64,000 nt of DNA from Hymenobacter sp. 15J16-1T3B (GCF_020711235.1 NZ_JAJFAV010000004.1:186001-250000), one strand, 5' to 3'. Positions 1-9,596 are shown, numbered from the stretch's first letter. Numbers and translations are program-made. The notes: generated from the letters alone by a model not told the origin.

Positions 1-1223
1 TCACCAACTTCGTGTGGTGGGTCGGTATCGGTCACGCCGGCACGCTGATTTCGGCGGTACTGCTGCTGTTCCGCCAAAAGTGGCGGACCTCCATCAACCG
101 CGCGGCCGAGGCCATGACCATCTTTGCCGTCATCTGCGCGGCCATGTTCCCGGTGCTGCACATGGGCCGTCCCTGGCTCGCGTTCTGGGTACTGCCGCTG
201 CAAAACACGTTCGGCTCGCTGTGGGTTAACTTCAATTCGCCGCTGCTCTGGGACGTATTCGCTATTTCGACCTACTTCTCCGTGTCGCTGGTGTTCTGGT
301 ACACGGGCCTGGTGCCCGACTTCGCTACCATCCGTGACCGCGCCAAAGGCCCCATCGCCCGCCGCGCCTACGCTCTGCTGAGCTTCGGCTGGAAGGGTGG
401 TGCCAAGCATTGGTCGCGCTACGAAACGGTGTCGCTGATTCTGGCCGGCGTGTCGACCCCGCTGGTACTTTCGGTACACACCATCGTATCGATGGACTTC
501 GCCACCTCGGTGGTGCCGGGCTGGCACACGACCATCTTCCCGCCCTACTTCGTGGCCGGCGCCATCTTCTCGGGCTTCGCCATGGTGCTCACCTTGATGC
601 TCATCACCCGCGTGGTATTCAAGCTGGAAGACTACATCACGCTCGAGCACATCGCGCTGATGAACAAAATCATGATGATTACGGGCTCCATCGTGGGCGT
701 GGCCTACATCACGGAGTTCTTCATTGCCTGGTACTCGCAGGTGGAGTTCGAGCAGTACGCCTTCATCAACCGCGCCACCGGCCCCTACTGGTGGGCGTAC
801 TGGTCGATGATGACCTGCAACGTGATTTCGCCCCAGCTGGTGTGGATCCGCCGCGTGCGCTACAGCATCCCGATGACCTTCGTGCTGTCCATCATCGTGA
901 ACATCGGCATGTGGTTCGAGCGCTTCGTGATTATCGTCACCTCGCTGCACCGCGACTACCTGCCCTCGTCCTGGGCCATGTTCTCGCCCTCCATCATCGA
1001 CATCGGCATCTACGTGGGCACGCTGGGCCTGTTCTTCACCCTGTTCCTGCTCTTCGCCAAGTTCTTCCCGGTCATCAACATGGCCGAAGTGAAGTCCATC
1101 CTGAAATACGGGGTGGACAACGGTCCGACCTACGGCGGCCCCAACACGGGTGCCCAACAGTCGACCTACCGCCCCACCGGCGCTCCTGCCTCCGCCCCCG
1201 TAAACTACAACAAGCATGACTAA
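1..1223 (+). CDS. actC: Alternative complex III membrane subunit ActC (5' end missing)
   Basis: NrfD/PsrC-family membrane subunit of the quinol:cytochrome c oxidoreductase ACIII. The gene runs off the left edge: the frame is open from base 3 and reads [17 protein letters not shown], so the GTG at 12 is an internal valine, not a start. The visible 400 or so residues hold about nine hydrophobic helices and end in a polar Pro/Ala/Asn-rich tail. In known ACIII, ActC and ActF are the two large multi-helix subunits and are linked to quinol oxidation. The stop overlaps the actD start by 8 bases, which points to translational coupling. actA and actB are expected just outside the window. Confidence 0.93.
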   Translation, partial: TNFVWWVGIGHAGTLISAVLLLFRQKWRTSINRAAEAMTIFAVICAAMFPVLHMGRPWLAFWVLPLQNTFGSLWVNFNSPLLWDVFAISTYFSVSLVFWYTGLVPDFATIRDRAKGPIARRAYALLSFGWKGGAKHWSRYETVSLILAGVSTPLVLSVHTIVSMDFATSVVPGWHTTIFPPYFVAGAIFSGFAMVLTLMLITRVVFKLEDYITLEHIALMNKIMMITGSIVGVAYITEFFIAWYSQVEFEQYAFINRATGPYWWAYWSMMTCNVISPQLVWIRRVRYSIPMTFVLSIIVNIGMWFERFVIIVTSLHRDYLPSSWAMFSPSIIDIGIYVGTLGLFFTLFLLFAKFFPVINMAEVKSILKYGVDNGPTYGGPNTGAQQSTYRPTGAPASAPVNYNKHD

Positions 1224-1740
1224 GCGTTACGCGCTCGGCATCTTCGAGGACGAAGACGTGCTCCTGCACGCCATTGAGAACGTCCGTGCTGCCGGCGTAA
1301 AAATCTACGACGTTTTCTCGCCCTACCCGGTGCACGGCATCGACGACGCCCTGGGTATCGAACGCTCCCGTCTGCCGATTGCCGCCTTCTTCTATGGGCT
1401 GTGCGGTCTGTCGTTTGCGCTGTGGATGCAGATTTACATGCTGGGTTTCGACTGGCCGATGATTATCGGTGGCAAGCCCCACATCGGTCTGCCCGCGTTC
1501 ATTCCGGTTTCCTTCGAGCTGACGGTACTCTTCTGCTGCCACGGCATGGTGATTACCTTCTACACCATCAGCGGCCTCTATCCTCGCATGAAAGTGCCGG
1601 TGATGGATGTCCGGTCAACTGACGATAAGTTCGTCATGGCCATCGAGCTGAAGGAAGACGCCGACCTGGGCAATCTGACCCAGCTGCTCCGTGCCAACGG
1701 GGCTTCCGAAGTGAACGAGAAAGAAATGACCAAAGAATAA
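1216..1740 (+). CDS. actD: Alternative complex III subunit ActD (DUF3341)
   Basis: Membrane subunit of ACIII, 174 residues. A soluble N-terminal part (1-55, with the family-like segment [17 protein letters not shown]) is followed by two transmembrane helices near 57-80 and 95-122 and a short soluble C-terminus. This is the DUF3341/ActD layout and normal length. It starts inside the end of actC and its stop shares one base with the actE start (TAATG), so the three genes are co-translated. Its exact role in the complex is structural as far as is known. Confidence 0.93.
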   Translation: MTKRYALGIFEDEDVLLHAIENVRAAGVKIYDVFSPYPVHGIDDALGIERSRLPIAAFFYGLCGLSFALWMQIYMLGFDWPMIIGGKPHIGLPAFIPVSFELTVLFCCHGMVITFYTISGLYPRMKVPVMDVRSTDDKFVMAIELKEDADLGNLTQLLRANGASEVNEKEMTKE

Positions 1741-2462
1741 TGACGCACTCCTTTAAATACGGCGTCCAGGCTTCGGCCATTCTGTTTGCTTCGGTGCTGA
1801 CTACGGCCTGCAACGATGCCAACAACCCCGGTCTGGAATACGCGCCGCAGATGTACGAGTCGCTTCCGTACGACCCGTTGCGCCAAGTTGATGCTAACAC
1901 GGTAAACCCGATGGGCATTAACGAGCGCACCCCGGCTGTGGGCACGGTGCCCCGCGGCAAGCTCAACTACTTCGACCATATTGGTAAGGATAGTGTGGGT
2001 ATTGCCGAGCGTGTGCTGCGCAACCCCTTGCGCTACACCCAGGCCAACCTCGAAGAAGGCAAAGTTCTATACACCCGCAACTGCCAGCACTGCCACGGCG
2101 AGCAGGGCGACGGCCAAGGCCCAGTAGGGGTGAAGTTCAAAGGCGTGCCGAATTACTCGCAGGGCGCCTACGTGAACATGAACGAGGGCCACATCTACCA
2201 CGTCATCCAGTGGGGCAAAGGCCGCATGATGCCGCACGGCTCGCAGGTCAACCCCGAGGAACGGTGGAAGATTGCCATGTACGTCCGCGTGCTGCAGAAG
2301 GGCAAAGGCCCGGACGGCATGAGCGAAATGGTACAATCGGAACTCGAACCTTCGGAGAAAACCAATCCTGAAAACACCGCTCCGCTCGGTCAGGCGCAAG
2401 CCGACAAGGCTTCGGAAACTCCGGGCCAGGGCGACCAGGCTCGTAACGGCTCGGCTCAGTAA
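1740..2462 (+). CDS. actE: Alternative complex III monoheme cytochrome c lipoprotein ActE
   Basis: Monoheme cytochrome c subunit of ACIII, 240 residues. A lipoprotein signal peptide ends in the lipobox LTTAC with Cys24. The heme c site is C115-x-x-C118-H119 and the likely sixth ligand is Met163 or Met164 in GKGRMMPHG. The last 50 or so residues are polar and probably disordered. The protein would be anchored on the periplasmic face and pass electrons from ACIII towards the oxidase or a soluble cytochrome c. It begins in the last base of the actD stop and ends 2 bases before actF. Confidence 0.94.
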   Translation: MTHSFKYGVQASAILFASVLTTACNDANNPGLEYAPQMYESLPYDPLRQVDANTVNPMGINERTPAVGTVPRGKLNYFDHIGKDSVGIAERVLRNPLRYTQANLEEGKVLYTRNCQHCHGEQGDGQGPVGVKFKGVPNYSQGAYVNMNEGHIYHVIQWGKGRMMPHGSQVNPEERWKIAMYVRVLQKGKGPDGMSEMVQSELEPSEKTNPENTAPLGQAQADKASETPGQGDQARNGSAQ

Positions 2463-2464
2463 TT

Positions 2465-3796
2465 ATGGCAGCAACGCATCATCATCATGAGCCGATTTCG
2501 GCAGAGTTCCTGGAGCTACCCGCTTCGGCTCGTCGTCGGTTCATCCTGTTCATCGTCGCCGGGGTCGTTCTGATGGCCATCGGTCTGATCATGGCCGCCA
2601 TGAACATCGGCGGCCACCACGAAGTAGCCGGCGCGGCCCACGGGGCTGCTGAGCATGGCGCGGGTGCCGGGGCTTCGGCTCACGGCTCCGAGCACGCTCC
2701 GATTTGGCTGCGTCGCCTGTTTGCTTCGCTCTGGCAGAGCAACGTATTCTTCCTCGGCATCTCGGCCGTGGGCACGGTATTCGTCGCCATCCACACTGTA
2801 GCGTACGCGGGCTGGTCCATTATGGTCCGCCGCATTGCCGAAGCGTTCAGCGCTTGGATTCTGCCCGGTGGCATCATCATGCTCATCGTGTTCTTTGCCA
2901 GCGGCCACAACCTGTTTCATTGGCGCACTGAAGGCATTATGGAGCCGGGTCATCCGAACTACGACGCCATCATTGCCGGTAAAGCAGGCTTCCTGAACCT
3001 CGGGTTCTACGTAGCCCGCATGGTGGTTTTCATCGCCATCTGGTGGTTCTTCTCCAAGCGTTTGCGCGACCTGTCGCTGCAGGAAGACCAAATTGGTGGT
3101 ACCGGTTTCTGGGACAAGAGCATCAACGTATCGGCGCTGTTCCTGGTGCTCTACGCCGTGTCGTCGTCGATGTCGGCTTGGGACTGGGTGATGTCGATTG
3201 ACACGCACTGGTTCTCGACCATGTTCGGCTGGTACGTCTTCGCTTCGTGGTGGGTCTCGGGCATCGCCGGAATTCTGCTGACGGCCATTTACCTAAAGCA
3301 AGCTGGTTACCTGCGTTTCCTCAACGCCAACCACCTGCACGACCTGGGCAAGCTGATGTTCGGCTTCAGCATCTTCTGGACCTACGTGTGGTTCTCGCAG
3401 TTCATGCTGATTTGGTACGCCAACCTGCCGGAAGAAGCGGTGTATTTCAACCAGCGCCTCGGCGGCTTTGATGGTAAATACACCTGGCTGTTCTTCTTCA
3501 ACCTGATCATCAACTTTGCCTTCCCCTTCCTGGTGCTGATGACCCGCGACGCCAAGCGTCAGATCATCATGCTCAAGATTGTGGCTACGGCGGTATTGAT
3601 CGGCCACTGGCTGGACTTCTACATGATGATCATGCCCGGAACATTGCAGGGCGATAGTGGGTTTATCATTGAGATTGGCACGGGCCTCGTGTTCCTTGGT
3701 GGTTTCCTGCTGCTGATGACCAAGCGCCTCTCGCAAGCTTCGCTGGTACCGGTAAATCACCCCTTCGTAGAGGAGAGCGTGCATCACACCACGTAA
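2465..3796 (+). CDS. actF: Alternative complex III membrane subunit ActF
   Basis: Large membrane subunit of ACIII, 443 residues with about ten helices, related in fold to ActC. The helical core has motifs such as FFASGHNLFHWR and SSSMSAWDWVMSID. Two features are unusual: four consecutive histidines at residues 5-8, and a His-rich loop (His 51, 52, 59, 64, 73, 77) between the first and second helices. It is the last act gene; the oxidase genes follow after 43 bases, as in other Bacteroidota where ACIII and the oxidase form one supercomplex. Confidence 0.93.
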   Translation: MAATHHHHEPISAEFLELPASARRRFILFIVAGVVLMAIGLIMAAMNIGGHHEVAGAAHGAAEHGAGAGASAHGSEHAPIWLRRLFASLWQSNVFFLGISAVGTVFVAIHTVAYAGWSIMVRRIAEAFSAWILPGGIIMLIVFFASGHNLFHWRTEGIMEPGHPNYDAIIAGKAGFLNLGFYVARMVVFIAIWWFFSKRLRDLSLQEDQIGGTGFWDKSINVSALFLVLYAVSSSMSAWDWVMSIDTHWFSTMFGWYVFASWWVSGIAGILLTAIYLKQAGYLRFLNANHLHDLGKLMFGFSIFWTYVWFSQFMLIWYANLPEEAVYFNQRLGGFDGKYTWLFFFNLIINFAFPFLVLMTRDAKRQIIMLKIVATAVLIGHWLDFYMMIMPGTLQGDSGFIIEIGTGLVFLGGFLLLMTKRLSQASLVPVNHPFVEESVHHTT

Positions 3797-3839
3797 GCCT
3801 CGCGCTGTTCGGACGACTGACTTTCACAACGTACAACTA

Positions 3840-4913
3840 ATGATTGCTCTCGGTATCCTGCTGGCGCTGGTGCTTCTGCTGGTCGTTTTCGGCCTTCTGT
3901 TCCGGCTCCAGATTCTCACTTCCATTTTCTCGGGTAGCTACGTGCGCCAAGTTGGCCTCAGCAACCGGGTAAATGCCATTCTGATGTTGGTGTTCATGGT
4001 GGTTGGTATGGCAGCTTTTGCCTACTCCTTCATCGCCAACTTCGATAAGATGAACCCGCCAATTGCCTCGGTCCACGGCCTCCACACGGAGAAGCTGTTC
4101 TGGATTACGATGATTGTTATCGGCATCGTGTTCGTCCTGACTCAGGTAGCGCTGTTCGTGTACTCGTACAAGTATCAGTACCGCGAAGGCCGCCGCGCAT
4201 TCTTCTACTCGCACAACAACAAAATCGAGGTTATCTGGACGGTAATTCCGGCCATCGTAATGTCGGGCTTGATCTTTGGCGGCTGGAAGGAATGGACCAA
4301 CATCATGGGTCCGGCGCCGAAAGACTCGGTTGAGCTGGAAATTGTTGGCAAGCAGTTCAACTTCCTCGTGCGCTACCCTGGCCGCGACGGTAAGCTGGGC
4401 AAAACCAACTTCCGCCTGATCGACGCTACCAACGAAATCGGCTTCAACCTGAACGATCCTAACTCGCTCGACGACTTCACCGCCGGTGAGGTGCACGTTC
4501 CGAAAGGCGTGCCGGTGCTGCTGCACATCCGCTCGCGTGACGTGCTGCACGCTGTGTACTCGCCCCACTTCCGGGTGCAGATGTACGCCGTGCCGGGCAT
4601 GCCTACCAAGTTCTGGTTTATCCCGACCAAGACGACCGACGAAATGAAGGCGCAGACGGGCAACCCGAACTTTAACTACGAAATTGCCTGTAACCAAATC
4701 TGCGGCCGTGGTCACTTCGCTATGAAGTCGACCATCATCGTAGATGAGCCGGACGACTACGTAGCTTGGTACGCCCAGCAGAAGCCGTTTGCTGAACAAA
4801 ACCCCGACGTACTGGCCGCCTTCAAGAACAAGAAGACGCCGGTGATTGATGAGGTGCCAGCCGTGACCACGGCTGCGCCTGCTGCGACGGAAAAGGCTCA
4901 GGCCGCCCTCTAA
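3840..4913 (+). CDS. coxB: Cytochrome c oxidase subunit II (CuA subunit)
   Basis: Subunit II of the aa3/caa3-type oxidase, 357 residues. It carries the CuA electron-entry site in a periplasmic cupredoxin domain. Helices lie near 3-22, 46-66, 86-108 and 128-148, the last preceded by the classic HNNKIEVIWTVIPAI segment; the first helix is extra to the usual two-helix pattern. CuA ligands are visible: His237, Cys284, Cys288, His292 and Met295. Position 286 is Gln where many family members have Glu; that residue ligates through its backbone carbonyl, so the site should still form. There is no C-terminal heme c motif. The C-terminus is Ala-rich. Confidence 0.94.
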   Translation: MIALGILLALVLLLVVFGLLFRLQILTSIFSGSYVRQVGLSNRVNAILMLVFMVVGMAAFAYSFIANFDKMNPPIASVHGLHTEKLFWITMIVIGIVFVLTQVALFVYSYKYQYREGRRAFFYSHNNKIEVIWTVIPAIVMSGLIFGGWKEWTNIMGPAPKDSVELEIVGKQFNFLVRYPGRDGKLGKTNFRLIDATNEIGFNLNDPNSLDDFTAGEVHVPKGVPVLLHIRSRDVLHAVYSPHFRVQMYAVPGMPTKFWFIPTKTTDEMKAQTGNPNFNYEIACNQICGRGHFAMKSTIIVDEPDDYVAWYAQQKPFAEQNPDVLAAFKNKKTPVIDEVPAVTTAAPAATEKAQAAL

Positions 4914-4936
4914 CGTAACTAAAGCACGCTTTTCTG

Positions 4937-6796
4937 ATGGCTGCAACTAATATTCCGACTGGCGGCGCCCACGCGCAGGAGGCACCGCACGTGCAACACC
5001 ACGCCGCCGGTGACCACCACGACGAGCACGAGCACCACGACCAGCACTGGTTGTTTAAGTACGTCTTCAGCCAGGACCACAAGTGGATTGCTAAGCAGTT
5101 CCTGATTTCAGGTATCATCTGGGCTTTCATTGGTGCTACGCTCTCGACGCTGTTCCGCATTCAGCTGGGCTGGCCCGACGCTCAACTCACGTGGCTGGAG
5201 CCCCTGCTCGGCCGCTGGGTAGAGGGTGGTAAGCTCAATCCCGAGTTCTACCTCGCCCTCGTGACTATGCACGGCACCATCATGGTGTTCTTCGTGCTGA
5301 CCGCGGGCTTGTCGGGTACGTTCTCGAACTTCCTGATTCCGCTGCAAGTGGGTGCCCGCGACATGGCTTCGGGCTTCATGAACATGCTCTCGTTCTGGTT
5401 CTTCTTCCTGGCCGGGATTATCATGTTCGTCTCGCTGTTCCTCGAAACCGGCCCGGCTGCTGCCGGCTGGACGATTTACCCGCCGCTGTCGGCCCTGCCG
5501 CAAGCTATTCCGGGTTCGGGTGCTGGCCAAACGCTGTGGCTGGTATCGATGGCGCTGTTCATCGTGTCGCAGCTGCTGGGTGGTGTTAACTACATCACGA
5601 CGGTAATCAACCTGCGGACGGCTGGCATGTCGATGGCCAAGCTACCGCTGACCATCTGGTCGTTCTTCCTGACGGCCATCCTGGGTCTGCTCTCTTTCCC
5701 GGTGCTGTTCTCGGCTGCTCTGCTGCTGATCTTCGACCGTTCGTTCGGTACCTCGTTCTTCCTGTCGGATATCTACATCGGCGGTGAGGCCCTAAACCAC
5801 GTGGGTGGTTCGCCCATCCTGTTCCAGCACTTGTTCTGGTTCCTGGGTCACCCTGAGGTGTACATCGTAATCATGCCCGCCATGGGTATCGTATCCGAAG
5901 TACTGGCTACGAATGCCCGCAAGCCCATCTTCGGCTACCGCGCCATGATTGGCTCGCTGATTGGCATCTCGCTGCTCTCGTTCGTTGTGTGGGCTCACCA
6001 CATGTTCGTAACGGGTATGAACCCCTTCCTCGGATCGGTGTTCATGTTCCTGACGCTGATTATCGCCGTGCCGTCGGCTGTGAAGACCTTTAACTGGCTG
6101 GCGACGCTGTGGCGCGGTAACATCCGCTTCACCACGGCTATGATGTTTGCCATCGGCTTCGTGTCGCTGTTCGTGTCGGGTGGTCTGACGGGTATCATCC
6201 TCGGCAACGCTGCGCTGGACATTCAGATGCACAACACCTACTTCGTGGTAGCTCACTTCCACTTGGTAATGGGTTCGTCGGCCTTCTTCGGTATGTTCGC
6301 CGGGGTGTACCACTGGTTCCCCAAGATGTTCGGCCGCATGATGGACGAAAAGCTGGGCTACGTACACTTCTGGCTGACCATCCTGGCTGCATACCTGGTG
6401 TTCCTGCCGATGCACTACGTTGGTATTGCCGGTTTCCCGCGTCGTTACTACGCTTACACTGCCTACGAGACGTTCAACCAGTTCGGTGACCTGAACACGT
6501 TCATTTCGATTGCCGCCATCATGGCGTTCTTCGCGCAGTTCATCTTCCTCTTCAACTTCGTGTACAGCATCTTCCGTGGCCGCCGCGCTACGGAAAACCC
6601 CTGGAACTCGAACACGCTGGAGTGGACGACGCCGGTGGAGCCCGGTCACGGCAACTGGCCCGGCGCTATTCCCGCCGTGTACCGCTGGCCCTACGACTAC
6701 AGCAAGCCCGGCGCCCCCGAAGACTTCATTCCGCAGCACATTCCGTACTCGCAGACCGTTGCTTCGAACCTGCCGTACGAAAAGGAAATGGAATAG
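4937..6796 (+). CDS. coxA: Cytochrome c oxidase subunit I (heme-copper catalytic subunit)
   Basis: Catalytic subunit of the terminal oxidase, 619 residues, reducing O2 and pumping protons. Ligand motifs are complete: His112 (low-spin heme a), His305-Pro-Glu-Val-Tyr309 (CuB and the cross-linked Tyr), His354-His355 (CuB), and His440-x-His442 (heme a3/heme a). Lys383 in AVPSAVKTFNW fits the K channel. The N-terminus is unusual: residues 18-37 contain nine histidines interspersed with Asp and Glu. It ends just before a strong terminator, closing the ACIII-oxidase core transcript. Confidence 0.96.
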   Translation: MAATNIPTGGAHAQEAPHVQHHAAGDHHDEHEHHDQHWLFKYVFSQDHKWIAKQFLISGIIWAFIGATLSTLFRIQLGWPDAQLTWLEPLLGRWVEGGKLNPEFYLALVTMHGTIMVFFVLTAGLSGTFSNFLIPLQVGARDMASGFMNMLSFWFFFLAGIIMFVSLFLETGPAAAGWTIYPPLSALPQAIPGSGAGQTLWLVSMALFIVSQLLGGVNYITTVINLRTAGMSMAKLPLTIWSFFLTAILGLLSFPVLFSAALLLIFDRSFGTSFFLSDIYIGGEALNHVGGSPILFQHLFWFLGHPEVYIVIMPAMGIVSEVLATNARKPIFGYRAMIGSLIGISLLSFVVWAHHMFVTGMNPFLGSVFMFLTLIIAVPSAVKTFNWLATLWRGNIRFTTAMMFAIGFVSLFVSGGLTGIILGNAALDIQMHNTYFVVAHFHLVMGSSAFFGMFAGVYHWFPKMFGRMMDEKLGYVHFWLTILAAYLVFLPMHYVGIAGFPRRYYAYTAYETFNQFGDLNTFISIAAIMAFFAQFIFLFNFVYSIFRGRRATENPWNSNTLEWTTPVEPGHGNWPGAIPAVYRWPYDYSKPGAPEDFIPQHIPYSQTVASNLPYEKEME

Positions 6797-6818
6797 TCTT
6801 AGTTGACTAATCTCATGC

Positions 6819-6856
6819 AGAAGGAGACCCAAAAAAGGGTCTCCTTCTTCTTTTTC
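6819..6856 (+). terminator. Rho-independent terminator after coxA
   Basis: A 12-bp perfect stem (6819-6830 paired with 6837-6848) closes a loop of six A and is followed by a T-rich stretch (tctttttc). It lies 22 bases after the coxA stop and separates the act-cox core from ctaA. It also excludes the ctaA start that a simple longest-frame reading would give at 6803. Confidence 0.9.
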
Positions 6857-6904
6857 AACGGTTTCCGTCGGACCTTTGCGGCGCGAAACACTGTTGCTGT
6901 ACTG

Positions 6905-7987
6905 ATGGAAATTCCTGCTTTTGCCCGCCGCTTCCGCGCCACGGCGACGCTGACGGTAATGGCCGTGTACGTGCTCATCTTGGTCGGGGGCATAGTGCGC
7001 AGTACCGGTTCTGGTATGGGCTGCCCCGACTGGCCGAAATGCTTTGGGCAATGGGTACCGCCCACCGATATAAGCCAACTGCCGCCGAATTATAAGGAAG
7101 TGTACACGGCGCAGCGCGTGGCCAAGAACGAGCGGTTGGCCAAAACGCTCAGCAAGCTGGGCTTTGCAGAAGTAGCGGCTAACATTTTTGCGCACCCCAC
7201 GCAGTACATCGAAACGGATTTCAACCCGACTAAAACTTGGATTGAATATCTAAACCGCCTGACTGGGGCCCTTATTGGCGTATTCATTTTCGCCACGGTG
7301 CTAGCGGCCTGGCCCTACCGCCGCCGCGACCCGGCCATCTTCTGGGTCGCAGTGCTCAGTTTCATCACGGTGGGCGTGCAAGGCTGGCTAGGTTCGTTGG
7401 TGGTATCAACCAATCTGCTGCCGGTGATGGTGACCATTCACATGGCGTTGGCGCTGGTTTTGGTGGCTTTGTTAATCTGGGCGTTGGTTCGAGCCGATAA
7501 CCAGCCCCAGAATCTGGCGGCTGCTCAGCCGTTGGCCCCGAGCATGACGGTTGGCTTGGTTGGGTTGGTGCTGCTGACCTTCGTGCAAATTGTGGTGGGC
7601 ACGCAGGTACGCGAGGATATCGACATGATTGCCTTCGGGCTGAATTACCTGCACCGCGAGCAGTGGATAGGGGAGCTAGGGGGGATGTTCACCGTACACC
7701 GCGTCTTCTCGGCGCTGCTGCTGCTGGTTAACCTCTATGTGACGCTTAAACTGTACCAGACGAACGTGGCGACCCTAAGCCGACTGGCTACGGCTACCAT
7801 GGCTATTATCGCCTTGGAAATCTTGGCGGGGCTGCTGCTGGCTTATTTCGCCATGCCTGCCACCATGCAGCCGGTGCACCTTACGTTGGGCACGCTGCTC
7901 TTTGGAGCGCAATTTTTGCTGTTGGTGCGCTACCGGCAAGCGCTAAAAGCCAGCCGCACAGCCGCGTTTCCGGCCGTTGTTGCGTAA
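6905..7987 (+). CDS. ctaA: Heme A synthase (CtaA/COX15 family)
   Basis: Oxidises heme O to heme A for the oxidase encoded upstream. 360 residues, about eight helices. The start is placed at ATG 6905 (MEIPAFARRF) because the same frame extended back to 6803 would translate the terminator hairpin. Cys40 and Cys46 form the SGMGCPDWPKCFG motif. Conserved histidines appear in VTIHMALAL, MFTVHRVFS and MQPVHLTLG. The place where many CtaA/COX15 proteins have E-x-x-H-R reads E114-Y-L-N-R here, so one expected heme-ligand histidine is Asn. ctaB follows directly. The stop codon lies inside a possible promoter for ctaB. Confidence 0.9.
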   Translation: MEIPAFARRFRATATLTVMAVYVLILVGGIVRSTGSGMGCPDWPKCFGQWVPPTDISQLPPNYKEVYTAQRVAKNERLAKTLSKLGFAEVAANIFAHPTQYIETDFNPTKTWIEYLNRLTGALIGVFIFATVLAAWPYRRRDPAIFWVAVLSFITVGVQGWLGSLVVSTNLLPVMVTIHMALALVLVALLIWALVRADNQPQNLAAAQPLAPSMTVGLVGLVLLTFVQIVVGTQVREDIDMIAFGLNYLHREQWIGELGGMFTVHRVFSALLLLVNLYVTLKLYQTNVATLSRLATATMAIIALEILAGLLLAYFAMPATMQPVHLTLGTLLFGAQFLLLVRYRQALKASRTAAFPAVVA

Positions 7988-7992
7988 CTTTG
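7985..7992 (+). promoter_or_regulatory. Possible -7 element before ctaB
   Basis: TAACTTTG matches the Bacteroidota -7 consensus TAnnTTTG exactly and begins in the ctaA stop codon, 48 bases before the ctaB ATG. No clear -33 TTTG lies about 20 bases upstream, so this rests on the -7 match only. Confidence 0.35.
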
Positions 7993-8039
7993 CGGCCCGA
8001 TTTGGAGCCGAACGGCCGGCTTGTTTGTTTTTGCTGCTG

Positions 8040-8903
8040 ATGACCAAGGCCAGGGCCTATTTCCAACTTCTCAAGTTCCGACTCTCGCTCACCGTGGCGT
8101 TTTCGGCGGGTATCGGCTATATGCTGGGCCAGCACGAGTTTGCCTGGCGTATTCACTGGGTTGGGGCTCTTTTGGTGATGCTAGGCGGCCTGCTCGTCAC
8201 GGGCTCGGCCAATACCATCAACCAGATTTACGAAAAAGACCTGGACCGCCTGATGAAGCGCACGGCCAAGCGGCCGCTGCCGCAGGGTGTACTTTCCGTG
8301 CCGGAAGCGTGGGTGTTTGTGGTGGTAACCGGGCTAGCGGGTTTGCTGCTGCTGGGTTGGTACTTCAATCCGCTGACGGCCGCTATTTCGCTGGTGTCGC
8401 TGATTCTCTACGGCTTTATCTACACCCCGCTCAAGCGCATTTCGCCGATCTGCGTGGCCGTGGGGGCCATTCCAGGCGGACTGCCGCCCATGATTGGCTG
8501 GGTGGCCGCAACGGGGGTAATTACCCCGGAAGCTTGGATTCTGTTCGGCATCCAGTTTATGTGGCAATTCCCGCACTTCTGGGCTATTGCCTGGGTGCTC
8601 GACGAGGACTACCACAAAGCTGGCTTCAAGATGCTGCCGACTGAAGGTGGCCGGGACCTACGCACGGCATTTCAGATCATGACGTACACGCTGATTCTGA
8701 TTCCCCTGAGTTTGCTGCCCTTCTACTTCGGCATGACCAACAACATCTACCCGATGGTGGCGGCAATCTGCGGCGTTTTGTTCTTGATGCAGACCTTTTA
8801 CCTGATGCGCACTGTTAGCAAGAAAGCGGCTATGCGCATCATGTTCGGCTCTTTCCTGTACCTGCCCATCGTGCAAATAGCCCTGGTACTCGACAAAATG
8901 TAA
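8040..8903 (+). CDS. ctaB: Heme O synthase (protoheme IX farnesyltransferase)
   Basis: UbiA-family prenyltransferase that adds a farnesyl group to heme B, giving heme O for CtaA. 287 residues from ATG 8040 (MTKARAYFQLLKFRLS). A longer frame from TTG 7977 would overlap the ctaA stop and give an atypical N-terminus. The Asp-rich substrate motif is clear (NQIYEKDLDRLMKRTAKRPL), and the second conserved loop reads DEDYHKAGFKMLP. About nine helices are visible. It forms a cofactor-supply pair with ctaA. Confidence 0.94.
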   Translation: MTKARAYFQLLKFRLSLTVAFSAGIGYMLGQHEFAWRIHWVGALLVMLGGLLVTGSANTINQIYEKDLDRLMKRTAKRPLPQGVLSVPEAWVFVVVTGLAGLLLLGWYFNPLTAAISLVSLILYGFIYTPLKRISPICVAVGAIPGGLPPMIGWVAATGVITPEAWILFGIQFMWQFPHFWAIAWVLDEDYHKAGFKMLPTEGGRDLRTAFQIMTYTLILIPLSLLPFYFGMTNNIYPMVAAICGVLFLMQTFYLMRTVSKKAAMRIMFGSFLYLPIVQIALVLDKM

Positions 8904-8987
8904 ATGGTAGTTCGGGAAAGGGTAGTCGACTTCAGGACGCGGCTACTGATCCGACTGCTGGCTTCTTGTAACTGACTGCTTCAACTT

Positions 8988-9575
8988 ATGCATCCTTCTG
9001 AGTCGTTGAACAACAAGCAGGTGGCGCTGGGCGTGCACCCGCTGCGCTTCCTGCTCTGGCTGATGATCATCAGCATCACCATGATGTTTGCTGCTTTCAC
9101 CAGCGCCTACATTGTGCGCCGGGGCGAGGGCAACTGGCTGGAATTTGACTTGCCCACCGGCCTGCTCATCAATACCGTCATCATTCTGCTGAGCAGCGTT
9201 ACCATTCAGTGGGCGTGGTTCTCGGCCAAAAAAGACGAAATCGGCCGCGTGAAGACGCTGCTGATGGTAACCTTCGGCTTGGGACTCGCCTTCCTCGTGG
9301 GGCAGTACCAAGTGTGGGGCGAACTAATACAAAACAAGATTTTCTTCGGCGGGGCCGACAGCAATCCGGCGGGCTCGTTCGTATACGTGCTCACGGGTGT
9401 CCACGGCTTCCACTTGGTTACCGGCCTGATCTTCCTGACGATACTGTTGCTAAAGGCCTTCCGCTACCAAATCCACTCCCGCCAGATGATGGCCATGACC
9501 AATGGCACCATCTACTGGCACTTCCTCGGCGGGCTTTGGTTGTACTTGTATTTGTTCCTACTTTTGAACCACTGA
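8988..9575 (+). CDS. Cytochrome c oxidase subunit III-type protein, shorter copy
   Basis: Heme-copper oxidase subunit III family, 195 residues with about five helices (first near 18-40, last at the C-terminal HFLGGLWLYLYLFLLLNH). Family features include GVHGFHLVTGLIFL and the final WHFLGGLW. The seven-helix subunit III of proteobacteria is longer; this shorter form is one of two adjacent subunit III-type genes, the usual arrangement in Bacteroidota. It precedes the longer copy by 21 bases and is probably co-transcribed with it. Confidence 0.88.
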   Translation: MHPSESLNNKQVALGVHPLRFLLWLMIISITMMFAAFTSAYIVRRGEGNWLEFDLPTGLLINTVIILLSSVTIQWAWFSAKKDEIGRVKTLLMVTFGLGLAFLVGQYQVWGELIQNKIFFGGADSNPAGSFVYVLTGVHGFHLVTGLIFLTILLLKAFRYQIHSRQMMAMTNGTIYWHFLGGLWLYLYLFLLLNH

Positions 9576-9596
9576 TTTCGCCTTTTTTCCGCTCTT

